NCBI GenBank assembly: GCA_963820955.1
Contig: CAWGCA010000048.1
Location: 1-64,000, forward strand
Reading direction: 5' to 3'
Source of the DNA: CAWGCA01 sp963820955
GTDB taxonomy: Bacteria; Pseudomonadota; Gammaproteobacteria; Chromatiales; Chromatiaceae
DNA length: 64,000 nucleotides
The notes under the pieces were generated by a model. That model was not told the origin of the DNA. It did not search any database and saw nothing but the letters and a program-made list of their open reading frames with translations. Both the position numbers and the translations under genes were made by a program. Shown here piece after piece: positions 52,730 through 61,165 of the stretch (positions are counted from its first letter, which is position 1; each line of letters opens with the position of its first letter).

Positions 52730-53197
52730 CTACTCTCGGTTTAGGAAGCGGTTCATGATCGTGCTTCGGAGATCGGGTAAAGACGCTCCTTCCTGATACC
52801 GTCCATAAATTTCCTCCTGACTCCGCCGGGAGAGCTTGTGGTAAAAAACTGCACTGCCGGTATAGCTATCACTCAACTGCTGCTCAAACCCTTCCATCGA
52901 CAAACCTGAACGAAGGCTTTTTCCGCTCGGCTTTGTATTCCGCTTTCCCATCCTTCGGGAACTTCCCATACCGGAGTTAGCGGTAGTGACACTCCCCTGG
53001 CGGTTCAGCTTCTCCGTTTCTAACTCGATAGCTCTCAGGTAGTCTTCTTCGCCGGCTGCATGGAGCACACAAGGCGCCACGATCCCGCACAGCAAAACCC
53101 AGTCTGAAACGATGTTCCGAATCGATATACAGCGGCCACTGCTGCAGTTTGACACCGCCCTGATAACTGACACGTCACCCTTTCCCGCAAACATCAC
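52730..53197 (-). CDS. conserved secreted hypothetical protein
   Basis: Up to 155 residues. A hydrophobic segment (WVLLCGIVAPCVLHAAG) near residues 33-49 looks like a signal peptide, implying a shorter true start, but no ATG or GTG lies directly before it. The C-terminus is the recognisable part: SMEGFEQQLSDSYTGSAVFYHKLSRR and then IYGRYQEGASLPDLRSTIMN, a motif I associate with gammaproteobacterial hypothetical proteins. About 97 bp upstream of the rhodanese gene. Function unknown. Confidence 0.6.
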   Translation of the reverse strand: MMFAGKGDVSVIRAVSNCSSGRCISIRNIVSDWVLLCGIVAPCVLHAAGEEDYLRAIELETEKLNRQGSVTTANSGMGSSRRMGKRNTKPSGKSLRSGLSMEGFEQQLSDSYTGSAVFYHKLSRRSQEEIYGRYQEGASLPDLRSTIMNRFLNRE

Positions 53198-53422
53198 CTA
53201 ATGAAAGCCTCAAACCGATAGCGAGGACAAATTGTGCATAGCAGGCCTTGTACTCTATGGGTTGACTATCGGCGGTATACTTTTTTTCTTTAGACCATAA
53301 CAAGCGCCTAGATTCACCGCAATAAGGAACTACCTTCCCAGGGTAAAAACTGTGACTCAGGTGAGCCAGGACAAAACCCCAACCCACCGACAAACCCCCC
53401 TGTCTTAAGGTATGATTGCGCT

Positions 53423-54373
53423 ATGGCTATATCTCTTGGCGTTGTAATGGACCCGATAGCGTCCATCAACATAAAAAAAGACAGTACTTTTGCCATGCTG
53501 CTGGAGGCACAGGCACGCGGTTGGAAAATCTGGTATATGGAGCAGAACGATCTGTTGCTGGCAGGTGACCGGACAATGGCTCGAATGCGCCACCTGGAAG
53601 TAGAGGAAAATCTGCGGAGCTGGCACAACTACCAGGGCGAACGGATTGCCCCGCTGGATGAACTGGATGTCGTCCTGATGCGCAAAGATCCTCCGTTTGA
53701 TATGGAGTATGTCTACACAACCTATCTACTGGAAAAGGCGGAGGATGCTGGACTGCTGGTAATCAACCGGCCAGCCAGTCTTAGAGACTGTAACGAAAAG
53801 CTGTTTACTGCATGGTTCCCCCAATGCGCCCCTCCTATGCTGGTGACGCGAAATCACAGGCAACTTATTGATTTCCTCGATCAACACAAAGATATTATCC
53901 TGAAACCCCTCGGTGGAATGGGCGGAAGCTCCATCTTTCGCGTCCGGCAGGGCGACCTCAACGTCAACGTCATTATCGAAACACTGACCCGTAACGGCAG
54001 CCAATACACGATGGCTCAGCGGTTCATACCTGAAATCAAGGAGGGAGACAAGCGTATCCTGATGTTAGACGGGGCCCCTGTCCCCTACTCCCTGGCACGC
54101 ATCCCACAACCAGGAGAAACACGCGGTAACTTGGCAGCCGGCGCGAAAGGCTTGGGTCTCCCTCTGTCGCAGCGCGATCTTTGGATCGCACATCAAGTAG
54201 GGCCAGTTCTGAAGAAAAAAGGGATCCTTTTCGCGGGATTGGATGTAATCGGGGATTATCTGACTGAAATCAACGTCACAAGCCCCACCTGCATCCGCGA
54301 ACTCGATGCCCAGTTTGGACTCAATATCAGTGCCCAACTGCTGGATTGCGTCGAAGAGAAGCTCCCGGTATGA
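53423..54373 (+). CDS. gshB: glutathione synthetase
   Basis: 316 residues. ATP-grasp enzyme that joins gamma-glutamylcysteine and glycine. Begins SLGVVMDPIASINIKKDSTF, then LLVINRPASLRDCNEKLFTA, the ATP-grasp parts DIILKPLGGMGGSSIFRV and YTMAQRFIPEIKEGDKRILM, RGNLAAGAKG, and LFAGLDVIGDYLTEINVTSPT. Length typical. Its stop overlaps the ATG of apbE (ATGA). It starts the plus-strand series gshB-apbE-tonB3-yqgE-ruvX-pyrR-pyrB-pyrC'-pyrK. Confidence 0.97.
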   Translation: MAISLGVVMDPIASINIKKDSTFAMLLEAQARGWKIWYMEQNDLLLAGDRTMARMRHLEVEENLRSWHNYQGERIAPLDELDVVLMRKDPPFDMEYVYTTYLLEKAEDAGLLVINRPASLRDCNEKLFTAWFPQCAPPMLVTRNHRQLIDFLDQHKDIILKPLGGMGGSSIFRVRQGDLNVNVIIETLTRNGSQYTMAQRFIPEIKEGDKRILMLDGAPVPYSLARIPQPGETRGNLAAGAKGLGLPLSQRDLWIAHQVGPVLKKKGILFAGLDVIGDYLTEINVTSPTCIRELDAQFGLNISAQLLDCVEEKLPV

Positions 54374-55449
54374 GACGACGACCGTACCTGGTACGCCTGT
54401 GTCTCCCGCTTTTCTTGTTTCTACCCGGCTGTGAATCTGAGCAGGCGGTATTCAACGACCGTTTTCTGGCGTTTGGAACCCTGGTGGAACTGACCATTGC
54501 CGATACAACCATGGAACAGGCGATAAAGGCTGCAGACGCGGTGGAAAAAGACTTCCAAAAAATGCACAGGGACTGGCACGCCTGGGATCCTGGCCCGCTG
54601 GGCAGAGTTAACCACCTGCTGGAGACCGGCGAGCGCTTCACTGCGCCGCCATCCGTCCTGCCGCTGCTTTTGTTAGGTCAAAACCTGTCTGTAAAAAGCG
54701 GCTCTCTTTTCAATCCTGCAATAGGACACCTGATCAAAGCCTGGGGATTCCACAGCGATAACTCGACCGACAAACGCCCCCCGCAAAAAGAACTCATCGA
54801 AAAACTGCTAAAGCAGAACCCACGAATGCAAGACATTACCGTCGACGGGATTTATTTACAGAGCACCAATCCCGCCGTCAAACTTGATTTCGGTGCCTTT
54901 GGCAAAGGCTATGGCATCGATTTGGCAATCGAGCACCTGCGGGAACTGGGTATAAGCAATGCCATCCTGAACGCGGGCGGCGATCTGCGCGCCATCGGCT
55001 CCCGCTTCAGCACTCCCTGGCGCATCGCCATTCGCCGGCCCGGAGAAACCGGCGTGATCGCAGCGATTCTCATACGGGGCGACGAAAGCGTTTTCACTTC
55101 CGGCAACTATGAACGCAACTTCAGCTGGAAGGAGAAACGTTACCACCACATCATCGATCCAAGGACTGGCTACCCCGCCGAGGGGGCAATCTCGGTTACT
55201 GTGGTTCACACCGATGCAGTAACGGCCGATGCGGCCGCCACAGCACTGTTCATCGCCGGGCCCGATCACTGGTATCCGATTGCGCAGGCCATGGGACTGC
55301 GTTATGTCCTGCTGATCGACCAGGAAGGAACACTGCACATGAATCCTGCAATGATGGAGCGGTTAGAACTGCTTGAGTCAAACCGTAATGTTCATATTTC
55401 TCCACCGCTGATTGAGCACCTGACGAATACCTCCCACCAAAAGTCATGA
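54370..55449 (+). CDS. apbE: FAD:protein FMN transferase
   Basis: 359 residues. An ApbE lipoprotein: LVRLCLPLFLFLPGC gives a lipobox with Cys near residue 21. It attaches FMN to Thr residues of exported flavoproteins (Rnf, Nqr subunits and others) at the outer face of the inner membrane. Seen: AFGTLVELTIADTTME, KMHRDWHAWDPGPLGRVN, LDFGAFGKGYGIDLAIEHL, ILNAGGDLRAIG and YHHIIDPRTGYPA. ATG 54370 overlaps the gshB stop. It is an extra gene compared with the gshB-tonB3 order of P. aeruginosa; no flavoprotein target gene is nearby. Confidence 0.95.
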   Translation: MRRRPYLVRLCLPLFLFLPGCESEQAVFNDRFLAFGTLVELTIADTTMEQAIKAADAVEKDFQKMHRDWHAWDPGPLGRVNHLLETGERFTAPPSVLPLLLLGQNLSVKSGSLFNPAIGHLIKAWGFHSDNSTDKRPPQKELIEKLLKQNPRMQDITVDGIYLQSTNPAVKLDFGAFGKGYGIDLAIEHLRELGISNAILNAGGDLRAIGSRFSTPWRIAIRRPGETGVIAAILIRGDESVFTSGNYERNFSWKEKRYHHIIDPRTGYPAEGAISVTVVHTDAVTADAAATALFIAGPDHWYPIAQAMGLRYVLLIDQEGTLHMNPAMMERLELLESNRNVHISPPLIEHLTNTSHQKS

Positions 55450-56333
55450 GTTTTCTGATCCACACCGCTCCCACGGATCGTCTGGGTATGACCCTTTTTT
55501 TGGCGATGATCCTGCACGCGATCGTGATCCTTGGGGTTTCTTTCGATATCGAAAAACTTAAAAAAGAGGCCCCACCAGACCGTACCCTTGAAATTCTGGT
55601 GGTTAGGCAGCCAAATACCCCTAAAAAACCAGAAAAAGCCGATTTTCTGGCCCAAACTGACCAACAGGGCGGTGGAACACTGGAGGAAAAGGTGCGTCCC
55701 ACGACCCGAGACACTCGCCCCGCGCCACTACCCGCCCCCATACCAGCCACCGAGAACCGTCCATCTCCGCCACCGACACCGGTCAAACGACAACCGAACA
55801 GCGTCATTGCCAGCAAGGCTCCGGCGGAAAAAAAGGTCACCATTGCACCGAAAAGTGAACCGATACCGCTCAGAAAAAAAACAGCGACTGCGGCACAGTT
55901 GCTGGCCAGCTCCGAGCGGGAGATCCACCGCCTTACCGCAGAGCTCGATCGTAAAACGAATGCCTATGCCCAAAGGCCTAGGCGAAAATTCATCAGCGCC
56001 AGCACCCAGGAGTATAAATACGCCAGCTATTTGGATGCCTGGAGAAAAAAAGTCGAACGTATCGGCAATCTGAATTATCCGGACGAAGCCAAGCGGCAGA
56101 AGCTCTACGGCAACCTCATCCTGCATGTAGCTATCCGTGCCGATGGGACGGTAAAAGAAATCAACCTCAGAAAATCCTCGGGACACAAGCTACTGGACGA
56201 TGCCGCCATCCGTATCGTCAGGCTGTCCGCACCTTTCGCGCCTTTTCCCTCGGAGATCCGTGAAGAAACCGACATTATCGATATCATCCGCACCTGGCAG
56301 TTTCGCAGTAACAACAGGTTGTTTTCAAAATAG
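55446..56333 (+). CDS. tonB3: TonB-family protein, TonB3-like
   Basis: 295 residues. One N-terminal helix (GMTLFLAMILHAIVILGVSF), a Pro/Lys-rich periplasmic spacer at about residues 45-135, a coiled section, and a C-terminal TonB domain: YASYLDAWRKKVERIGNLNY, YGNLILHVAIRADGTVKEIN, LLDDAAIRIVRLSAPFAPFP. The position next to gshB and yqgE matches tonB3 of P. aeruginosa, which is needed for twitching motility. No exbB or exbD lies beside it. Start overlaps the apbE stop (ATGA). The motility link is inferred from synteny. Confidence 0.85.
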   Translation: MSFLIHTAPTDRLGMTLFLAMILHAIVILGVSFDIEKLKKEAPPDRTLEILVVRQPNTPKKPEKADFLAQTDQQGGGTLEEKVRPTTRDTRPAPLPAPIPATENRPSPPPTPVKRQPNSVIASKAPAEKKVTIAPKSEPIPLRKKTATAAQLLASSEREIHRLTAELDRKTNAYAQRPRRKFISASTQEYKYASYLDAWRKKVERIGNLNYPDEAKRQKLYGNLILHVAIRADGTVKEINLRKSSGHKLLDDAAIRIVRLSAPFAPFPSEIREETDIIDIIRTWQFRSNNRLFSK

Positions 56334-56369
56334 TTGCGGGAAAACTGGGGGCGCTGGATACTATATGTT

Positions 56370-56933
56370 ATGAGGAGTGTTTCCAACCTGACGAATCATT
56401 TCCTGATCGCCATGCCGGGGCTGCAGGATACGAATTTTTTTCGCACCGTCACCTATATTTGCGATCACAATGAAGAAGGTGCGATGGGCATCGTGCTCAA
56501 CCGCCCCACGGATCTTCAGCTCAAGGACATACTGGAACAGCTCAATATTGATCAGGCCAATCCTACCGCGGGCGGGCAACAGATCTACGTCGGTGGACCG
56601 GTGCAAACCGAGCGCGGCTTCGTACTTCATACCTCCGAGCGAAAGTGGGACTCGACCCTTGAGATAACCCCGGAAATCAGTATTACCACTTCCCGGGATA
56701 TCTTGCAGTCCATTGCCCATGGAGATGGTCCCCATAACAGCCTGATTGCACTGGGTTATGCTGGCTGGGGTGCAGGTCAGCTGGAGGATGAAATGGGCGC
56801 AAACGCCTGGCTGAGCGGGCCGGCGGAAAGCGCCATCATCTTTGACCTACCACCCGATCAGCGCTGGGAGGCAGCGGCTGAGCTGCTTGGCGTCGACCTG
56901 AATTTGATATCAGGGGAGACCGGTCACGCCTAG
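56370..56933 (+). CDS. yqgE: YqgE/AlgH family protein
   Basis: 187 residues. The family start SVSNLTNHFLIAMPGLQDTN is followed by FRTVTYICDHNEEGAMGIVL, GGPVQTERGFVLHT, ILQSIAHGDGPHNSLIALGY and GWGAGQLEDEMGANAWL, all YqgE/AlgH signatures. Biochemical role not settled; AlgH was linked to alginate regulation in Pseudomonas. ATG 56370 is chosen from the family start; the frame opens at 56334. It sits 36 bp after tonB3 and overlaps ruvX if that starts at ACG 56926. Confidence 0.93.
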   Translation: MRSVSNLTNHFLIAMPGLQDTNFFRTVTYICDHNEEGAMGIVLNRPTDLQLKDILEQLNIDQANPTAGGQQIYVGGPVQTERGFVLHTSERKWDSTLEITPEISITTSRDILQSIAHGDGPHNSLIALGYAGWGAGQLEDEMGANAWLSGPAESAIIFDLPPDQRWEAAAELLGVDLNLISGETGHA

Positions 56934-57378
56934 TCGCATTAAACCAACCAATGCCCCGAAGGACAACCAACCGGAGCAGGGGCTACTGCTTGGCTTCGAT
57001 TTTGGACCCGCAAAGATTGGTGTTGCAGTGGGCCAGATCCGGACCGGCACAGCGTCTCCAGTCGGTACCCTGCGAGCGGTACAGCAACGGCCCGACTGGA
57101 AAGGCATTAGTCTACTGATCGAGGCTTGGCGTCCCGGCGCGCTGGTGGTTGGGTTGCCCTTCAATATGGATGACAGCGAAGCGGAACCGGCGGGCCGTGC
57201 CCGGCGCTTTGCCCGACAACTGGAGGGGCGTTACCGACTGCCAGTACATCTGGTAGACGAACGATTGACCTCTCTGGAGGCCCGGCGACAGCTGGGCAGG
57301 GCACCAAAGAAAATCGAGGAACTGGATGCTATCGCCGCCAAACTCATCCTGGAAACATGGTTAAGTGAGCGACAATAA
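56926..57378 (+). CDS. ruvX: Holliday junction resolvase-like RuvX/YqgF, unusual start
   Basis: About 150 residues. An RNase H-fold nuclease family involved in rRNA processing and possibly Holliday junction resolution. Seen: LLLGFDFGPAKIGVAVGQIR with the first catalytic Asp, LVVGLPFNMDDSEAEPAGRA, VHLVDERLTSLEARRQL with catalytic Glu, and KKIEELDAIAAKLILETWL with the last Asp. No ATG, GTG or TTG lies upstream of the catalytic start. ACG 56926 has GGGGAG 7 nt before it and overlaps the yqgE stop; ATT 56938 and CTG 56986 are alternatives. The frame's next ATG is far inside, so initiation must be non-standard or the start codon is mutated. Confidence 0.85.
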   Translation, partial: TPSRIKPTNAPKDNQPEQGLLLGFDFGPAKIGVAVGQIRTGTASPVGTLRAVQQRPDWKGISLLIEAWRPGALVVGLPFNMDDSEAEPAGRARRFARQLEGRYRLPVHLVDERLTSLEARRQLGRAPKKIEELDAIAAKLILETWLSERQ

Positions 57379-57913
57379 AGTCTATCTCAAAGCCGAGGCC
57401 ATCGGTGGCCTGATCGATGAAATGACCCAGGCCCTGAAGAGCCGCCTGGAACTGCTGCAGATTTCGAATCCGGTGATGATCGGCGTCCATGCGGGCGGCG
57501 TTTGGCTGGCCCAACGCCTTCATGACCGGCTGCAAATCGCCGAACCACTGGGCAGCCTGGACATCTCGTTCTATCGGGACGACTTTACCCGCATCGGTAT
57601 GAACCCTCAGGTCAAGCCCTCCCAAATTCCCTTTTCCGTGGATGACCGGCACATCGTTCTGGTAGATGATGTATTGCAGACCGGCCGCACCATCCGAGCA
57701 GCAATGAACGAAATTTTCGATTACGGCCGCCCTGCCTCCATCCTGCTGGCAACCCTGGTGGAACGCAGCGGAAGGGAATTGCCAATCCAACCGGGAGTAG
57801 TCGGGATCCGCCCACCGCTGAATCTTGAGCAGCACATCACGCTGACCGGCCCGGAGCCGCTTGAACTTGTGATCGGGGAGTCCAAGCAGAACGCAGGGGA
57901 TAACTCTGACTGA
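57365..57913 (+). CDS. pyrR: PyrR bifunctional regulator / uracil phosphoribosyltransferase
   Basis: 182 residues with a GTG start overlapping the ruvX stop. A type I phosphoribosyltransferase fold: VMIGVHAGGVWLAQRLHDRL, LDISFYRDDFTRIG and the PRPP loop HIVLVDDVLQTGRTIRAAM. In Firmicutes PyrR attenuates pyr operons by binding RNA; in Pseudomonas it affects pyrimidine gene expression less clearly. No obvious PyrR-binding RNA hairpin was found before pyrB. It precedes pyrB by 16 bp. Confidence 0.94.
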   Translation: MSDNKVYLKAEAIGGLIDEMTQALKSRLELLQISNPVMIGVHAGGVWLAQRLHDRLQIAEPLGSLDISFYRDDFTRIGMNPQVKPSQIPFSVDDRHIVLVDDVLQTGRTIRAAMNEIFDYGRPASILLATLVERSGRELPIQPGVVGIRPPLNLEQHITLTGPEPLELVIGESKQNAGDNSD

Positions 57914-57929
57914 TTCGGGACAGACTAAC

Positions 57930-58898
57930 GTGCACAAGCCAAATGTTCAGCTCAGCGAAAAAGGAAAATTGAAGCATTTTCTGACTATCGACGGATTCAA
58001 TCGCACCCTGCTGACGGAGATACTCGACACGGCCGAGTCATTCACCGGTGTCTTCGAACGCACGGTGAAAAAGATCCCCCTGTTGCGGGGCAAGGTCATC
58101 TGCAACCTGTTTTTCGAAAACAGCACCCGTACCCAAACAACCTTTGAAGTAGCCGCTAAACGACTCTCCGCCGACGTACTCAACCTGAACATCAGCACTT
58201 CAGCCACCGCCAAAGGGGAGACCCTGCTCGACACACTGCGCAACCTGGAGGCGATGCATGTTGACATGTTTGTGGTGCGCCATGCGGACAGCGGCGCCGC
58301 CCATTTCATTGCCCAGCATGCAGCGCCCCACGTCAGCGTGATCAATGCCGGTGACGGGCGACACGCCCATCCGACTCAGGCAATGCTCGATATGTTTACC
58401 ATCCGCCGACACAAGGGAGAGTTTACCGGACTGCGGGTCGCCATCGTCGGCGATATTCTCCACTCGCGGGTAGCGCGCTCTCAAATTCTGGCTCTGAACA
58501 CCCTGGGCACTTCGGAGGTGCGGGTAATTGCACCTCGAACCCTGCTGCCGGCGGCCTGCAGGACCCTGGGGGTCCACGTCTATCACGACCTGGAACGGGG
58601 CATCCGGGAGGTGGACGTGGTCATCATGCTGCGCCTGCAGAAGGAGCGTATGCAGGGTGCCCTGCTGCCAAGCGAACATGAATACTTCCAGCTCTATGGA
58701 CTGACCGAAGACCGTCTGCAGGCAGCCAAAAAGGATGCCATCGTCATGCACCCCGGACCGATCAAGCGCGGCGTCGAAATGGATTCCCTGACCGCTGACG
58801 GACCACGCTCGGTAATACTCCAGCAGGTCAGTTTCGGCATCGCAGTGCGCATGGCGGTGATGTCCATGGCCCTCGGATCACAGGGGGTAGCAAGATGA
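57930..58898 (+). CDS. pyrB: aspartate carbamoyltransferase catalytic subunit
   Basis: 322 residues, GTG start. Transfers carbamoyl phosphate to aspartate, the first committed step of pyrimidine synthesis. Seen: VICNLFFENSTRTQTTFEVA (carbamoyl-phosphate site STRT), NLNISTSATAKGETLLDTLR, NAGDGRHAHPTQAMLDMFTI, VAIVGDILHSRVARSQILAL and MHPGPIKRGVEM. The type that forms a complex with an inactive dihydroorotase; no pyrI regulatory gene is next to it. Overlaps the pyrC' start. Confidence 0.96.
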   Translation: MHKPNVQLSEKGKLKHFLTIDGFNRTLLTEILDTAESFTGVFERTVKKIPLLRGKVICNLFFENSTRTQTTFEVAAKRLSADVLNLNISTSATAKGETLLDTLRNLEAMHVDMFVVRHADSGAAHFIAQHAAPHVSVINAGDGRHAHPTQAMLDMFTIRRHKGEFTGLRVAIVGDILHSRVARSQILALNTLGTSEVRVIAPRTLLPAACRTLGVHVYHDLERGIREVDVVIMLRLQKERMQGALLPSEHEYFQLYGLTEDRLQAAKKDAIVMHPGPIKRGVEMDSLTADGPRSVILQQVSFGIAVRMAVMSMALGSQGVAR

Positions 58899-60274
58899 AA
58901 GAGCCGAACCAGATACGGATTACCGGCGGCCGGCTGATTGACCCGGTCAACGATATCGATGAGATCGGGGATCTGTATATCGCTGACGGTGTCATTCAAG
59001 GCCTGGGGAAAATACCGGATGGATTTGACGCCGAACTGACAATAGATGCCAGTAGTCAAATCGTCTGCCCCGGCTTAATCGATCTCAGCGCCCGCTTGCG
59101 GGAACTAGGCCAGGAGCACAAGGCCACCCTGAAAAGCGAGACAAAGGCGGCCGCCTGCGGTGGCATCACCACTCTGTGCTGTCCGCCCGATACCCACCCG
59201 GTAATAGACACCCCGGCGATGGCCACACTGGTGCGCAAGCGGGCGCAGCGCATTGGAACAACCAGAGTGCTCCCGGTCGGCGCCCTGACGCAGGGCCTGC
59301 AAGGGGAGCAACTCAGCGAAATGGATACCCTGCACCGGGCCGGCTGCACCGTCTTCAGCAACGCAGAGCTGCCGCTCGCCAACACTCTGGTAGAGAGAAG
59401 GGTACTTGAGTATGCCGCCACCTTTGGAATTACCGTTCTATTGCGGCCGGAGGACAGACACCTTCGCGACCAAGGATGCGCCCACGAAGGGCCTGTCGCG
59501 AGCCGTCTTGGGCTGCCCGGAATCCCTGAAGCCGCAGAGACCGTAGCCGTAGCCAGGGATTTAGCCTTGGCCGAACAGACCGGCTGCCGCATTCACTTCC
59601 GAGGTCTCTCGAGTGGCACGGCAGTGCGCATGTTGGGCCAGGCCCAACAAAATCGCCTGCCGGTATCTGCCGATGTCACTGCTCACCATTTGCATCTGAC
59701 GGAAACGGATCTCGAAGGTTTTGACAGCAACTGTCATGTCAACCCGCCGCTGCGCAGTCTCGCTGATCGAAATGCCTTGCGGGAGGGGATAGCCATGGGC
59801 GTCATCAGTGCCATCTGCTCAGACCACCAGCCCCACGAGGCCGATGCCAAGCAAGCCCCTTTTCCCTCTTCAGCGCCCGGTATCTCGGCCCTGGAGACAC
59901 TGCTGCCGCTGACTCTGAGATTGGTAGATGAGGGGGTGCTTTCTCTTTCCGCTGCGATCGCGCTCATCACCTGCGGGCCCGCCGATATTCTGGGACTGCC
60001 TTTGGGACGCTTGAGTGTCGGAACCAGTGCCGATATCTGCATTTTTGACCCAGCCCAGCACTGGCAGCTGCTGGCTGAAAAAATGGTCAGTGCCGGTCGC
60101 AACTCCCCGTTTGTCGGCTGGGAGTTCGCTGGCCGGGTCACCCACACCCTGCTAGAGGGAAGAGTCGTATACAATGCGCCCAGCGGAGGTATGATAGACA
60201 ACGAAATCGGCAACGGAACCGACGCGTGGCTTCAACCAGCCATTCGCCGCCCAGAGACTATCCAGTGTGAATAA
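58895..60274 (+). CDS. pyrC': inactive-type dihydroorotase partner (PyrC')
   Basis: 459 residues with an amidohydrolase fold. The normal DxHxHxREPG metal-binding motif is here LIDLSARLRELGQEH, so both His ligands are lost, as in the non-catalytic dihydroorotases that hold aspartate carbamoyltransferase together in Pseudomonas. Other parts remain: CGGITTLCCPPDTHPVID, VTAHHLHLTE, ICSDHQPHEADAKQ and PADILGLPLGRLSVGTSADI. Directly downstream of pyrB with a 4-bp overlap. An active dihydroorotase must be encoded elsewhere. Confidence 0.9.
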   Translation: MKEPNQIRITGGRLIDPVNDIDEIGDLYIADGVIQGLGKIPDGFDAELTIDASSQIVCPGLIDLSARLRELGQEHKATLKSETKAAACGGITTLCCPPDTHPVIDTPAMATLVRKRAQRIGTTRVLPVGALTQGLQGEQLSEMDTLHRAGCTVFSNAELPLANTLVERRVLEYAATFGITVLLRPEDRHLRDQGCAHEGPVASRLGLPGIPEAAETVAVARDLALAEQTGCRIHFRGLSSGTAVRMLGQAQQNRLPVSADVTAHHLHLTETDLEGFDSNCHVNPPLRSLADRNALREGIAMGVISAICSDHQPHEADAKQAPFPSSAPGISALETLLPLTLRLVDEGVLSLSAAIALITCGPADILGLPLGRLSVGTSADICIFDPAQHWQLLAEKMVSAGRNSPFVGWEFAGRVTHTLLEGRVVYNAPSGGMIDNEIGNGTDAWLQPAIRRPETIQCE

Positions 60275-61142
60275 TAAACCCCACCACAACAGCATATTCC
60301 CTGAACAGGCCAGGATCCTCTCCCATCTGGCCTTGGATGGAGAACAGTTCATCCTGCGGGTGCAGGCACCTGAATGTGCCCGCGCCGCCCGACCCGGAAG
60401 CTTTGCCCATGTCCAGTGTGATCCAGCACTGCGCTTGCGCCGCCCAATCTCCATCATGCGCACTTCTGCCGGTGAGGGCTGGGTAGAGCTGTTGTACAAG
60501 GCTGTGGGTGAGGGTACCCGGTTACTTAGCAGACGTAACAGCGGGGAAATGCTCGATCTTCTGGCACCGATCGGCAATCCATTCCAGGTCCACCAGGAAT
60601 ATCCCCGCCCCCTGCTCATCGGCGGTGGCGTGGGCATGCCACCCATGATTTTTCTGTCCCAGACGCTGGTCGGCAACACCGCCTTTCGACCGTTTGTCAT
60701 CCTTGGTTCGGAAGTCCCGTTCCCATTTCAACCCAGACCCTCGAAAATCCTGGCCCCGACTCTACCCGACGGCGTGATCGCATGCATGCCTCTGCTAGAC
60801 GACTGGGGTATTCCCAGCCGGCTGACCAGCCAGAGCGGCTTCGCTGGCTGTCATCAGGGTTATGTCACCGATCTGGCGCGACACTGGCTGGAGAACTTGA
60901 CTCAGCAACAACGGAGCGAGGTGGAGATCTTTTCCTGTGGCCCCCATCCGATGCTGGAAGCCGTCTCCCGGCTGGCGGAAGAGTTCGATCTAGCCTGCCA
61001 GGTTTCGCTGGAGGAGTTCATGGCCTGCGGCGTGGGTGGTTGTGCCGGTTGCGTCGTCCCTGTGGAGACCTCATCGGGTCAACAGATGCAACGGGTCTGT
61101 GTGGACGGGCCAGTGTTCGATGCCCGTCAGGTATTTCCTTGA
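60267..61142 (+). CDS. PyrK-like dihydroorotate dehydrogenase electron-transfer subunit
   Basis: 291 residues from a GTG overlapping the pyrC' stop. A ferredoxin-reductase-type FAD domain (GSFAHVQCDPALRLRRPISI with the FAD-binding RRP), the NAD-binding part (PLLIGGGVGMPPMIFL) and a C-terminal 2Fe-2S site ECMACGVGGC-like (MACGVGGCAGC, then VCVDGPVF). These are PyrK features, the subunit that passes electrons from NAD-linked class 1B PyrD. No pyrD gene adjoins it, and Gammaproteobacteria normally use quinone-linked PyrD, so the partner is uncertain. Confidence 0.85.
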   Translation: MNNKPHHNSIFPEQARILSHLALDGEQFILRVQAPECARAARPGSFAHVQCDPALRLRRPISIMRTSAGEGWVELLYKAVGEGTRLLSRRNSGEMLDLLAPIGNPFQVHQEYPRPLLIGGGVGMPPMIFLSQTLVGNTAFRPFVILGSEVPFPFQPRPSKILAPTLPDGVIACMPLLDDWGIPSRLTSQSGFAGCHQGYVTDLARHWLENLTQQQRSEVEIFSCGPHPMLEAVSRLAEEFDLACQVSLEEFMACGVGGCAGCVVPVETSSGQQMQRVCVDGPVFDARQVFP

Positions 61143-61165
61143 ATTAGAGTTAAAAAGCGCCCAAA

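Noticed and set aside
57914..57930. PyrR-type attenuator before pyrB
   Set aside because: The gap is only 16 bp, with no hairpin or binding-loop consensus.
58895..60274. Catalytically active dihydroorotase
   Set aside because: The HxH metal ligands are replaced by Ser and Arg.
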